DNA from: Polyangiaceae bacterium
GTDB taxonomy: Bacteria > Myxococcota_A > Polyangia > Polyangiales > Polyangiaceae
Length of the DNA: 64,000 bases
Reading direction: 5' to 3'
Assembly (NCBI GenBank): GCA_013361525.1
Contig: JABFXY010000144.1
Coordinates: forward strand, 37,887-101,886
Shown: piece by piece, positions 36,501 to 44,109 of the stretch
Layout of the letters: each line of letters opens with the position of its first letter
Numbering within the stretch: the stretch's first letter is position 1
Made by a program: the position numbers and the translations under genes
Notes under the pieces: generated by a model
Database searches by the model: none
Seen by the model: only the letters and a program-made list of their open reading frames with translations
What the model was told of the DNA's origin: nothing

Positions 36501-36571
36501 GGTGAGGACGGGATTCGAACCCGCGTATAACGGTTTTGCAAACCGTTGCCTAACCACTTGGCTACCTCACC
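36501..36571 (-). tRNA. tRNA-Cys (anticodon GCA)
   Basis: The reverse strand folds as a full 71-nt tRNA. The acceptor stem GGTGAGG pairs with CCTCACC, the D arm is GCCAAGTGGTTAGGC, and the anticodon stem ACGGT/ACCGT encloses loop TTGCAAA with anticodon GCA. The variable region is short and the T arm is GCGGGTTCGAATCCCGT. CCA is not encoded. The GCA anticodon reads UGY cysteine codons, which suits a genome with several Cys-rich secreted proteins. Confidence 0.97.
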
Positions 36572-36761
36572 GCGCTCCGGAGCTAATCCCAGAGATGCCG
36601 CGATTTGTCAACGGTTCGTGTGACGATCTCGTCGTTCACGGCCATCTCTCGGACCAGGACGGCGCCCGAGCCTGCTCCTGACGCGTCCCGGGGGCGCCGG
36701 GGCCAAAAACGAGGAATGTCGCGTCCGAAACGACTCACGGTGTACCTTTCGGGGACCCCGC

Positions 36762-37577
36762 ATGTACGTCGTCTCCATCTCCAGCCAAAAAGGCGGCGTC
36801 GGAAAGACGACGATCGCCTTGAACCTCGGGCTCGCGCTCGCACGCGCGGGCACACGGACGCTGCTCACCGAGTTCGATGCGCAGGGCAGCTTGGGCCTGT
36901 CCCTCGGCCTCGCCGATCGCGCGCGCGCAGGCATCGCGGAGGTGCTCACCGGCGCCGAAACGGTGGAAAATGTCCTGCAGAAGACGCGCGAGCCCGGGCT
37001 GAGCGTGCTCAGCGTCGGGCGCGTCGATCCGACGACGGTCGCAGGCTTCGAGGACGCGCTGACCCGACCGGGTGCGATCGGGACGCTGCTCGAGTCGGCG
37101 CGCGCCGCGGGGTACGAGCTCACGCTCGTCGACTGCCCCGCGGGTCTCGGCAAGGTAACGACGCGAGCTCTCGAGAGCGCGACGCACGCGCTGAGCCCGC
37201 TTCAGGCCGAGCCGCTCGCGCTGCGCAGCGTGGGTCAGATCCTCGCGCTGGTCGATCGCATCCGCGCGACGAAGAACCCCCGACTCGAGCTCCTCGGGTT
37301 CGTCCTGTCGATGTTCGATCGCAAGGTCGCAGCGTCGCTCGACGTCGCCGAGACGCTGTGGACGAAGTTTCCGACGGGGGTGGTGCTCGACGCCATCATC
37401 CCGCGCGACGAAGTGTTCCTGGAGGCGTCGCTGCGCGGTGCGCCGCTCTCCTTGATGCAGAAGAATCCGCCGCCGCTCGCGCGCCGGTTCGATCAGCTCG
37501 CGAGCGACATCCTCGATCGACTCTCGCCCAAGAAGGCCCCCGCCGACGATGACGCGCCGATCCCGCTCCTCGTTTGA
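36762..37577 (+). CDS. ParA/MinD-family ATPase
   Basis: A 271-residue deviant-Walker ATPase. Walker A SSQKGGVGKTTIALN with the signature lysine is at residues 6-20, Walker A' FDAQGSLGLSLG near 43-54 and Walker B LVDCPAGLG near 125. Such proteins dimerise on ATP and position cargo on the nucleoid or membrane. It lacks a MinD-type C-terminal amphipathic helix that I can see, and there is no parB or replication gene nearby, so cargo positioning is likelier than plasmid partition. It is the first gene of a four-gene operon; the next gene starts 29 bp inside it. Confidence 0.92.
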   Translation: MYVVSISSQKGGVGKTTIALNLGLALARAGTRTLLTEFDAQGSLGLSLGLADRARAGIAEVLTGAETVENVLQKTREPGLSVLSVGRVDPTTVAGFEDALTRPGAIGTLLESARAAGYELTLVDCPAGLGKVTTRALESATHALSPLQAEPLALRSVGQILALVDRIRATKNPRLELLGFVLSMFDRKVAASLDVAETLWTKFPTGVVLDAIIPRDEVFLEASLRGAPLSLMQKNPPPLARRFDQLASDILDRLSPKKAPADDDAPIPLLV

Positions 37578-38211
37578 TCTGCGTGATGCGCTGACGACGG
37601 CAGAGGCGCTCTCGCCGAAGCCGCCGCAGGTGCAGACCACTTCGGAGTACGAAGGGGTTCCGCTCGTCGCGTTCGGCGGGTCGGAGATCCCACCGTCCTT
37701 CGTGCCGACGGAGCGCGTCGTCCCGGCGGCGCCGCAGCCGAAGCCCGCGCTCGGGCCCGCGCCGGATGTGATGGCGGTGTCAGGGATGACACCGCGCTTG
37801 AGCACACTCATGGATTGGCTTCGCACCGATCCCGAGATCACGCGGGTGATCGTCGTCGACGACGAGGGCTTGCCGCTCATCGGCTCGACCGTCGGCGATC
37901 TCTCGGATGCCGAATCGCTGCTCGCCGCAACGGGCAGCGTCGCCTCCGCGATGAAGAAGCTCGCGCTCGCCACGCCGGGCGCGCTCTCGCGCGACTTCGA
38001 AGGCCACGTCGGCGACGGTCCCGTCCTCCAGCTCGTCGGTTTGAGCGCGGGCACGCGCGGGTTCGTCGTCGGCATCTCACGGCGGCGCCCGCTCGGACAA
38101 CGCGACGTCGAAGCCGTTCGTGCTGCGTTCGCGCGCGCTCTCTCCGGTGCGGTCGTAGCGGGGGCGCCGGTCGGCGGCCGCCCGGGAACAGGCCGCTCGG
38201 GGGAGACCTGA
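37549..38211 (+). CDS. Roadblock/LC7 domain protein (MglB-like fold)
   Basis: A 220-residue protein. The first 80 residues are Pro-rich and disordered. Residues about 85-200 match a Roadblock/LC7 domain: ITRVIVVDDEGLPLIGSTVGDLSDAESLLAATGSVASAMKKL, then VLQLVGLSAGTRGFVVGISRRRPLGQRDVEAVRAAFARAL. In bacteria such domains act as GTPase/ATPase regulators (MglB of Myxococcus, CvnB of Streptomyces conservons). The start lies inside the ATPase gene, and the stop shares one base with the next ATG (TGATG), so the operon is translationally coupled. It is a natural candidate regulator of the ParA-like ATPase. Confidence 0.82.
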   Translation: MTRRSRSSFDLRDALTTAEALSPKPPQVQTTSEYEGVPLVAFGGSEIPPSFVPTERVVPAAPQPKPALGPAPDVMAVSGMTPRLSTLMDWLRTDPEITRVIVVDDEGLPLIGSTVGDLSDAESLLAATGSVASAMKKLALATPGALSRDFEGHVGDGPVLQLVGLSAGTRGFVVGISRRRPLGQRDVEAVRAAFARALSGAVVAGAPVGGRPGTGRSGET

Positions 38212-38972
38212 TGGAGGACTCGCCCACCATGGCGTCGGAGAGCTCGATGGTGCTCGACGGCCTCGCGGTCGGGGTGGACCACCTCGAATCGATCGTCGTT
38301 TTCCTTCTGACGGTTGCGCAGCCGTACGCCTCGTGGACGGCGCCCGGCCAAGAGCTGCGACCCGCGCTCGTCGCGGAGCGCATGCGGCAGACCTACCTCG
38401 CGGCGGAGGACGCGCTCCGCGTCGTCGACGGCGACGCGTCGCCTCGCTCGGGGCACCCCGGCCTCATGCTCGAGTCATCGACGCACCTCGTGATGATCCA
38501 TCGCGTGCGGTCGTTCGGTGTCGCGGCCTTCTTCTCGCGCGAGGCACCGCTCGGCTTCGCGCGCATGGCCACTCGGCAGATTGTCTCGACCCTCGAGCAA
38601 GACCTGCCCTACCCGCGCGAAAACCACGTCGCCCTCCCAGCCCCCCTCGCGACCGGCAGCTCGCCGAGGCCGACGACGCCCTCGAGCGTGCCTTCTCCCG
38701 CCGCGCTCGATTTCGACGAGCCCGCGCCCGACACCACGCCGCCTCGCTCCATCATCGGCGATCGCGTCCGCGCCGTCGTCTCGCACCTCGAGGCCATCGC
38801 GCCCGATCCGCACATCGTCCGCATGCGCCTCGCGCTGCGCACCGGCCTCGGGCTGGAAGCGCTCGTACAGCCCGATCAGCTCAACAGCGACGCCTTGCTG
38901 CTCATCGAGACCGCCGCGGAGGACATCCTCGGCCTCGATCGCGGCAAGCTCACGGAGGTCGCGCATCCATGA
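38211..38972 (+). CDS. Longin/Roadblock-like protein of unknown function
   Basis: A 253-residue cytoplasmic protein. Residues about 10-135 show a strand-helix pattern (LMLESSTHLVMIHRVRSFGVAAFFSREAPLGFARMATRQIVSTLEQDL) that resembles a diverged longin or Roadblock fold. A Pro/Ser linker spans about 140-175. The last 80 residues are helical (DRVRAVVSHLEAIAPDPHIVRMRLALRTGLGLEAL). The start overlaps the upstream stop (TGATG) and the stop overlaps the next start (ATGA). No known family; the fold assignment is by eye and weak. Confidence 0.6.
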   Translation: MEDSPTMASESSMVLDGLAVGVDHLESIVVFLLTVAQPYASWTAPGQELRPALVAERMRQTYLAAEDALRVVDGDASPRSGHPGLMLESSTHLVMIHRVRSFGVAAFFSREAPLGFARMATRQIVSTLEQDLPYPRENHVALPAPLATGSSPRPTTPSSVPSPAALDFDEPAPDTTPPRSIIGDRVRAVVSHLEAIAPDPHIVRMRLALRTGLGLEALVQPDQLNSDALLLIETAAEDILGLDRGKLTEVAHP

Positions 38973-40282
38973 TGAACCTGGGCACGATCCTGCGGCCGGT
39001 GACGGGCGCAGGGCTGCTTGCGGTCAGCGATCAGATCGTCGTCGGCGCCACCCATCACGAGTCGGTGCTGCTCGATCAAGCGGTGTCCGACGCCCTCGGC
39101 AGCGAGAGCTGGGCCGTGCGGCGGCAGGCTGCATTCGACGCGAGCTTCGCGCTCATCGGCGCCATTACGAAGCGACTCGGTATCGAAGGCGACCGCGAAA
39201 TCATCGATCTGGCCACCGAGCTCTTTGCAACGCTCGGCCTCGGCCAGCTGCGATTCGACATCTCCGCGACCGGCGGTGAGGTCATTGGATCCGATTTGCT
39301 CTTCGGCGGCGGTTACGTCGAACGGCAGAGCCCCGGGCGCGGCGCGCGATTGCGTCACCATTCCGATGCCTTCGCGGCCGGCTTCGCCGCAGCGGCGGCA
39401 TCCATTGCGTATCCCTCGGATTGGGGATCTTTCGAGGCGGACGAAACCCGCTGCGTCGCGAAGAACGACAGCCTGTGTTTGTTCTCGCTATCGCGCAGAC
39501 CCCTCACCTTCCAACCCGGCGAAGGCCTCTCGCGCGGCGACGCCGAGCAGCTCATCGGCCCCGACGCCACCCCCGAATCGGATCCCATTCCGGTTGGTCA
39601 AACCACGCGCGACATCATCTCCTCGTGCGTCGCGAGCGACCGCGGCATCATTCGTATCTCCGAATGCCGATTCGCACTCATGCCGGCGGCGTATCGGTCG
39701 CAGCTCACCTTCGACACGATGCATTTGCTCGAAAAGCGCTCCCCTTCCGCCGGCAACACCTGGGGTCCGAACGGCAATGCGGCGGTAAAAGCCGCGCCCG
39801 CGCGCCTCGGCGCCATCTTCATGGACCTCGCGCGCGAGGCGAATCGAGCCGGAATGTTCCATATCGTCGGCAGCCTCTTCGAATGTGCCCCACTCCGCGA
39901 TGCATTCGGCGACCCGCCCGTCGACCCCCACGAGCGCGTCGAACAGCTCGTCAGCATTGCAGGCGCCCTCGGCTGGGGCCCCCTCTCCGTGCTCGAGTTC
40001 TCTCCCGGCTCACGCCTGGTCCTAGGCGCGACCATTACACCGGAAGCCGTCTATTACGCCGCCCGCCACGGAGGAACCCCGCAATCGCGATTGCCGGGAT
40101 TGCAGGGCCTCGGCGAAGCGCTTTATCTGCTGGCCAATGACGTCGACTGGGACGAAATGGCGATTGACACCGAGCTCTACCGACGAATTGCTCTCGATGG
40201 GCCGGATTTGGCCGTCGAAGAGACACGGAGCATTTTGAGCGGCGATCGGGAGTGTGAGATTGTCGTGACGAAGCGGTCGTAA
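38969..40282 (+). CDS. V4R-like tandem-domain protein
   Basis: A 437-residue cytoplasmic protein, no signal peptide. The first half has a region resembling the 4-vinyl-reductase (V4R) hydrocarbon-binding domain: a D-A-F-A-A-G-F helix, then a cysteine-bearing strand pair around FEADETRCVAKNDSLCLFSLSRRP near residue 165. The second half repeats the idea: helix pairs, then GALGWGPLSVLEFSPGSRLVLGATITPEAVYYA. V4R domains bind small hydrophobic molecules and often sense them. It closes the ParA/Roadblock operon with an ATGA overlap. Assignment by pattern only; a sensor or cargo adaptor is a guess. MMNL offers two ATG starts 3 bases apart. Confidence 0.6.
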   Translation: MMNLGTILRPVTGAGLLAVSDQIVVGATHHESVLLDQAVSDALGSESWAVRRQAAFDASFALIGAITKRLGIEGDREIIDLATELFATLGLGQLRFDISATGGEVIGSDLLFGGGYVERQSPGRGARLRHHSDAFAAGFAAAAASIAYPSDWGSFEADETRCVAKNDSLCLFSLSRRPLTFQPGEGLSRGDAEQLIGPDATPESDPIPVGQTTRDIISSCVASDRGIIRISECRFALMPAAYRSQLTFDTMHLLEKRSPSAGNTWGPNGNAAVKAAPARLGAIFMDLAREANRAGMFHIVGSLFECAPLRDAFGDPPVDPHERVEQLVSIAGALGWGPLSVLEFSPGSRLVLGATITPEAVYYAARHGGTPQSRLPGLQGLGEALYLLANDVDWDEMAIDTELYRRIALDGPDLAVEETRSILSGDRECEIVVTKRS

Positions 40283-40633
40283 TTCCCGCCGAACCACACG
40301 GGCTCGCGACCGTCGTTCGGTCGGTTCAACGGCACCAGCGTCATCACCTCACCGAACGTCTCGCTGCGCGCAAAAGTGTCCGTCGCGCGACGGGACGTGC
40401 GGTTCGAGCTGCGCAACGTCGCTGCGTGGACTACCCTGAAGGCTCACGACACGTTCCTGGCCGCTCGGCACGTCGCGCCTCTTCCCGAGGAGGTGACCGA
40501 TTCGAAGACTAGGCGACGCTTCGTGCGTCGTACGGCCAGGGCGCTCCGATGCGCTCACCAATCGGCGCCACTGGACCCGCGAGCGAAACACTCGCCGGGC
40601 GGCACGCGTCCGCGAAACGCGCGAGGAGTCACG
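40283..40633 (+). promoter_or_regulatory. 350-bp leader upstream of the RRM gene
   Basis: No credible gene in this gap. An open frame in the RRM frame from 40376 has poor protein composition and no start signal. A short hairpin (ACCG..CGGT) lies just after the V4R stop. A long untranslated leader before a small RNA-binding protein gene is plausible, since cold-shock-type RRM genes often have regulated leaders; this is inference only. Confidence 0.35.
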
Positions 40634-40921
40634 ATGCGAAACCGCCTCTACGTCGGAAACCTCTCCAGCGCGACGACACAAGCCAAGCTGGAGCACATCT
40701 TCTCCGAGATCGGTCAGGTCACGGAGGTCGTCGTCCCGCTCGATCGAGCTACCGGCAACACACGTGGCTTCGCCTTCGTGATGATGAGCACCACGGACGG
40801 TGCCGTCGCCGCGATCGAGCAGCTCCACGGCACGACGCTCGATGGTCAGGTCATCAAAGTGCGAGAAGCCGAGGAGCGCCGCCCCAGCCCTCCCGGGGCA
40901 CGCCGACCGCGGGGATCGTGA
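40634..40921 (+). CDS. RNA recognition motif (RRM) protein
   Basis: A 95-residue single-RRM protein. The RNP2 motif is RLYVGNL (residues 4-10) and the RNP1 motif is RGFAFVMM (about 44-51), in the beta-alpha-beta-beta-alpha-beta order, followed by a short Arg/Pro tail. Such small Gly/Arg-tailed RRM proteins in cyanobacteria and proteobacteria bind RNA and are often cold-induced. The ATG at 40634 has GAGGAG 5 bases upstream. The stop shares one base with the downstream ATG (TGATG), so the two proteins are made together. Confidence 0.93.
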   Translation: MRNRLYVGNLSSATTQAKLEHIFSEIGQVTEVVVPLDRATGNTRGFAFVMMSTTDGAVAAIEQLHGTTLDGQVIKVREAEERRPSPPGARRPRGS

Positions 40922-41289
40922 TGGAAGCCCAATGCTCGGTCTGCGGTGGTGACGGACGGATCTCGAACTCGTTCGGGAACCAGACAACCTGCCCGGGGTG
41001 CCGCGGCAGCGGCCGCCGCCAAGAAGGGTCGCTGATGCGCGACGTCACCAAAACCAAGCCGTCGCACTACGCACCCCAACGCGCCGCCGCGTCCGCGCCG
41101 GTCATCGACGTGCCGACGACCGCCGAGGGCATGAAGCTCGCGAAGGAGGTCGGCGAGGCCTCCAATCTCTCGACCGAAGCGAAAGCCAAACTGATTCGCT
41201 CCATCGTCGACTACGAGGCCACTCACGGCCAATGTTCGCTCACGTTCTCTCGAAAGCTTCGCAAGGCCATTCGCCCGGCGTCGAGTTGA
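40921..41289 (+). CDS. Small zinc protein with DnaJ-type CxxCxGxG motifs
   Basis: A 122-residue protein. The N-terminus carries CSVCGGDGRI and CPGCRGSGR, two CxxCxGxG elements as in the DnaJ zinc centre, about 20 residues apart, so probably one Zn site. The rest is helical (TAEGMKLAKEVGEASNLSTEAKAKLIRSIVDYEATHGQ, then SRKLRKAIR). No J-domain is present. Translational coupling to the RRM gene suggests RNA-related or co-chaperone function. Function unknown. The hairpin at 41356 ends the unit. Confidence 0.8.
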   Translation: MEAQCSVCGGDGRISNSFGNQTTCPGCRGSGRRQEGSLMRDVTKTKPSHYAPQRAAASAPVIDVPTTAEGMKLAKEVGEASNLSTEAKAKLIRSIVDYEATHGQCSLTFSRKLRKAIRPASS

Positions 41290-41355
41290 ACCGCGCTCTG
41301 ACGTGAATGGGCAATCGTCTTAACGAGAGACGGTAGGCGCCGGGGCCAATAGGCA

Positions 41356-41387
41356 GACGGCAGCCTCCGCGATGCGGAGGGGCCGTC
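41356..41387 (+). terminator. Terminator after the RRM/zinc-protein pair
   Basis: GACGG-cag-CCTCCGC / GCGGAGG-gg-CCGTC, with a GAT loop, followed by GGTTT. A strong stem 67 bp past the stop codon; a smaller CGTCT/AGACG hairpin precedes it near 41315. Confidence 0.6.
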
Positions 41388-41510
41388 GGTTTCAGTCGCT
41401 CGCTGCGATCTGCGGTCACTCGGCGCGTGGAGTGGCTGCCGAGCGCCGGCGCGGCACGCGAGCCGCTCGGGGTCCGGGCGTCGGGTGTCGGGCGGTTCCC
41501 GAGCGAGGGT

Positions 41511-41558
41511 GCGAACGATTCGGGGAGGTTTGCAGTATCCACCCGCTATTCATTCGCG
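41511..41558 (+). repeat. 48-bp palindromic repeat, copy A
   Basis: Begins GCGAACGATTC and ends ATTCATTCGCG, with the shared core GGAGGTTTGCAGTATCCACC. The ends pair as terminal inverted repeats. About 60 bp downstream of copies A and C also match each other. Confidence 0.75.
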
Positions 41559-41648
41559 ATTGCACGCGATGGTGCCGCGGGCCCCGACCAGCGATCAACC
41601 ATTTAACGCCACTCCCGGTTCAGCCGAGCCCCCGTTCCCGAAGAAAGG

Positions 41649-41695
41649 GCGAACCATTGCGTGGGGGATACTGCAACTCCTGCCGATTCGTTCGC
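41649..41695 (-). repeat. 48-bp palindromic repeat, copy B (inverted)
   Basis: Read on the minus strand it starts GCGAACGAATC, contains GGAGTTGCAGTATCCCCC and ends GGTTCGC. Opposite orientation to copies A and C. Confidence 0.75.
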
Positions 41696-41724
41696 AGCAG
41701 CGCCGGGGCGGGTGCGCATAGCGG

Positions 41725-41855
41725 CGGCGTGAGTTGGCGGCGGCGCGGCTCTGCGGCGAGTCGGCGGCGCGGGTTTGCGGGGGCGCGAGTTTGCGGCGCG
41801 GGTTTGCGGAGGCGCGAGTTTGCGGCGCGGGTTGGGGCGGCGCGAGTCGGCGCGC
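41725..41855. repeat. GC-rich short tandem repeats
   Basis: A run of GCGGCGCGGGTTTGCGGAGGCGCGAG-like words. The clearest period is 29 bp (GGCGCGAGTTTGCGGCGCG at 41782 and 41811), with degenerate GGCGGCG units before and after. The run lies between palindromic repeat copies B and C and is non-coding. Confidence 0.7.
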
Positions 41856-41920
41856 CGAGACAGCGCGTATCGGCGGGACGAAAAGGGACGGGACGAAGAG
41901 GGCGTGCGGCCCCGGCCCGC

Positions 41921-41968
41921 GCGAACAATTCAAGGAGGGTTGCAGTATCCCCCAGCCATTCAATCGCG
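41921..41968 (+). repeat. 48-bp palindromic repeat, copy C
   Basis: GCGAACAATTC..GGAGGGTTGCAGTATCCCCC..ATTCAATCGCG. The closest match to copy A, including the 60-bp downstream flank that ends GCCACTC in both. Confidence 0.75.
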
Positions 41969-42057
41969 CGTTGCGCGATAGACCAACGGCCCGCCGCCCA
42001 GCGATCAGCGACTTACGGCCACTCGCTAGATTTGGTGATGCAAATGACCCCGTAAGC

Positions 42058-42104
42058 GCGAACAATTCCCCAATAGATGGTGCAACCTATACGCATTCGT
42101 TCGG
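42058..42104 (+). repeat. Diverged palindromic repeat, copy D
   Basis: Retains both ends (GCGAACAATTC and ATTCGTTCGG) at the same spacing, but the core has diverged to GGTGCAACCTATACGC. Probably an old copy of the same element. Confidence 0.5.
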
Positions 42105-42337
42105 CTCCGGCGGCACACCTTGGCCCCCCGTCCGGCCGCAGTCGCAGCCGCACGCGCGGCCACTGCCGCGACTTCGGCCATGCTCACGCTCCGGTACCCT
42201 TTAGTGCCCCTTGCCGACTGCTGAGTCCGGCCCATGCCATACGCAAACGGAGAAGCCACCCGCGAAACGATCGAAACGAAACGACCCCCTCCGCCGAAGC
42301 GAAGGGAGGCCATATTGCAGCTATCCAGCGATGAAAG
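42105..42337. other. Gap with no recognised feature
   Basis: About 230 bp between copy D and the stop of the minus-strand lipoprotein. No coding character and no clear hairpin. Confidence 0.4.
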
Positions 42338-43042
42338 TCACTCAGCGCAGACGCCGACGGTGCAGATGCACTCAAGGAGATCTTGGATGATTGCCGCCGA
42401 CTCCGCGCAGGGGTCGTTGAAGCCCGCGCCATTGAACGCTTCTTGACAAGAGTCGCAGAAATCCCCACCGGGATCGTCCTCGCACGCCTGCCATTCGACC
42501 TGGCAACTGCCACCGGCCTGCACCTCCTGCCCAAAGCAGGTCACGCACGCGGACTCCGCGGGCAGCAGCTGGCAGAGGTTGTCGCCGCAAGCGCCCGCGA
42601 GTGGCGCGTCCGTCGTACAGGTGCCCTGATCGCAGATCTCCTCGGCACCGCAATCGTCCGAAGTGATGCATTGGACGCAGTTGCCCGCCCCGTCACAGAT
42701 GTTGGTGCCTTGGCAGAGCTGCCCCTCGGGCAGCGGAATGGAGGCACAAAACCCATTCTCACAGCTCGCCCCAAAACACTCGACTCCAGGATCCGGGCAA
42801 TCACTGAAATCATCACACTCCGAACCCATACCGCCGGCGCCGCCATTACCATTCGGAACGCCGCCGATACCGCCCGAGCCGCCGTCGCTGGGGCTGCCGC
42901 CGTTGTTGGTGACGTTGCCCTCGCCGCCCGAACCGCCGGTGCCGCCGCTGCCGCCGTCGGACGTGTCGTTGTCGACGATGACGCAAGCGCCCGAACCGAC
43001 CATCAAAGCCGCCAATAAAGCACTGACCAACCTACGTTCCAT
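42338..43042 (-). CDS. Cys-rich Gly-linker lipoprotein
   Basis: A 234-residue lipoprotein. The signal peptide ends in the lipobox GSGAC (about residue 20). A Gly/Ser/Asn-rich linker (GGSGGTGGSGG type) spans about 28-72. A Cys-rich region then carries DxxDCPDPGVEC, CENGFC, CDGAGNCVQC, DDCGAEEIC and a final CDDPGGDFCDSC..CICTVGVC, about 20 cysteines probably all disulfide-bonded. This layout of Cys modules is frequent in myxobacterial lipoproteins. AGGAGG lies 7 bases before the ATG at 43042. Role unknown. Confidence 0.75.
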   Translation of the reverse strand: MERRLVSALLAALMVGSGACVIVDNDTSDGGSGGTGGSGGEGNVTNNGGSPSDGGSGGIGGVPNGNGGAGGMGSECDDFSDCPDPGVECFGASCENGFCASIPLPEGQLCQGTNICDGAGNCVQCITSDDCGAEEICDQGTCTTDAPLAGACGDNLCQLLPAESACVTCFGQEVQAGGSCQVEWQACEDDPGGDFCDSCQEAFNGAGFNDPCAESAAIIQDLLECICTVGVCAE

Positions 43043-43296
43043 CGAGTCCTCCTGATGCGCGGAGCGTTCGCCTCCCGGCCCCCCGCCCCGCAAGAAACGT
43101 CACAAGTCACTCCCGAAAAGCACGCTACGCGCCAACCCCCCGCAATCTTCCGTGCGCAGCACGGCTACCGCTGTCGGCGGCAGGAATCCCCCGGGCAAGA
43201 GGCCTTTTTATCGTCAACGCTACGGGTAGCGCAACGTTGCGCATCCCCCCGACGCGGCGCTTGTCCGCGCCGCGCACGCCCCTATCCTCCCACCCC

Positions 43297-44004
43297 ATGG
43301 TCGACATCGTCCTCAAAGGTCCGGGCAAAAACGCCCTCGGTACGCCCGTCATGCAGCAGGCTCTGGAAGACTTTCGCGCGGCGCGCGGGGAGCCGGTGCT
43401 CCTGCGCGGCGACGGCGACACGTTCTCCGCCGGGCTCAACCTGAAAGAGATCGCGATGCTGGACCCGGACGGCCTCACCAAGTTCCTGAGCCTGTTCGAC
43501 GAGCTGGTCGTCCAGATACTCACGCACGATGCACCGGTCGTCGCTTGCGTGAACGGGCACGCGATCGCGGGCGGGTGCGTCCTCATGCTCGCGTGCGATC
43601 TGCGTGTCGCCGCCGCGAAGCCCTCCTCGCGCATCGGGCTGAACGAGGTCGCGATCGGGCTCGTGTTCCCGCCGCGCGTCTTGAGGCTCGCAGAGTCGCG
43701 CCTGGCGCCGTCTCATCTATCGCGCGTCTTGTTGGAGGCGGGCCTCTACTCACCGGCGGAGTCGTACCGGCTCGGGCTCGTCCACGAGGTCGCCGACGAT
43801 GCCGAAGCCGCCTCGCGCGCCCTCCTCGCGAAGCTCGCGGAGTCGCCGCGCCACGCCTACGTCGAGACGAAGCGCGAGCTGAACCGCCCGTCGGTCGAGC
43901 TGTCGGAGCGCGAGGTGGCGGCCTTCCGCGAGCGCGTCCTGCCCATGTGGACGTCGCCCGACCTGCGCCAGACCATTGCCATGGCGCTCATGAAACGAGC
44001 CTGA
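43297..44004 (+). CDS. Enoyl-CoA hydratase/isomerase (crotonase) family protein
   Basis: A 235-residue crotonase-fold protein, slightly shorter than the usual 255-260. Oxyanion-hole segments are FSAGLNLKEI near 48 and VNGHAIAGGCVLMLACDLRVAA near 88-108, then IGLNEVAIGLVFPP near 115 with a glutamate at the usual first catalytic position. The second glutamate of classical hydratases is not obvious, so isomerase, hydrolase or other crotonase chemistry is possible. Start at 43297. A strong terminator follows its stop, so it is transcribed alone. Confidence 0.88.
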   Translation: MVDIVLKGPGKNALGTPVMQQALEDFRAARGEPVLLRGDGDTFSAGLNLKEIAMLDPDGLTKFLSLFDELVVQILTHDAPVVACVNGHAIAGGCVLMLACDLRVAAAKPSSRIGLNEVAIGLVFPPRVLRLAESRLAPSHLSRVLLEAGLYSPAESYRLGLVHEVADDAEAASRALLAKLAESPRHAYVETKRELNRPSVELSEREVAAFRERVLPMWTSPDLRQTIAMALMKRA

Positions 44005-44068
44005 GTCGAGGCAGGCACGACACGGTGGATCGAGCGCGCGATCGCGTCCGATCCGCCGCACCGACATT

Positions 44069-44102
44069 GACGCCCCCGCCTCGCCGGGGGACGTCTTTTT
44101 TT
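44069..44102 (+). terminator. Intrinsic terminator directly before the transporter gene
   Basis: GACGcCCCCG pairs with CGGGGGaCGTC, followed by TTTTTTTT. A textbook Rho-independent terminator ending the crotonase transcript. Its U-tract ends only 7 bp before the transporter ATG, leaving no room for a separate promoter. Confidence 0.9.
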
Positions 44103-44109
44103 GCATCGC

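Noticed and set aside
36762..37577. The ParA-like gene as a plasmid or chromosome partition system
   Set aside because: No parB gene or parS sites are visible, and it is co-translated with Roadblock and V4R-like genes instead.
41372..42055. A 227-residue plus-strand frame across the repeat island
   Set aside because: Arg/Gly-rich low-complexity translation of tandem repeats, with no start signal.
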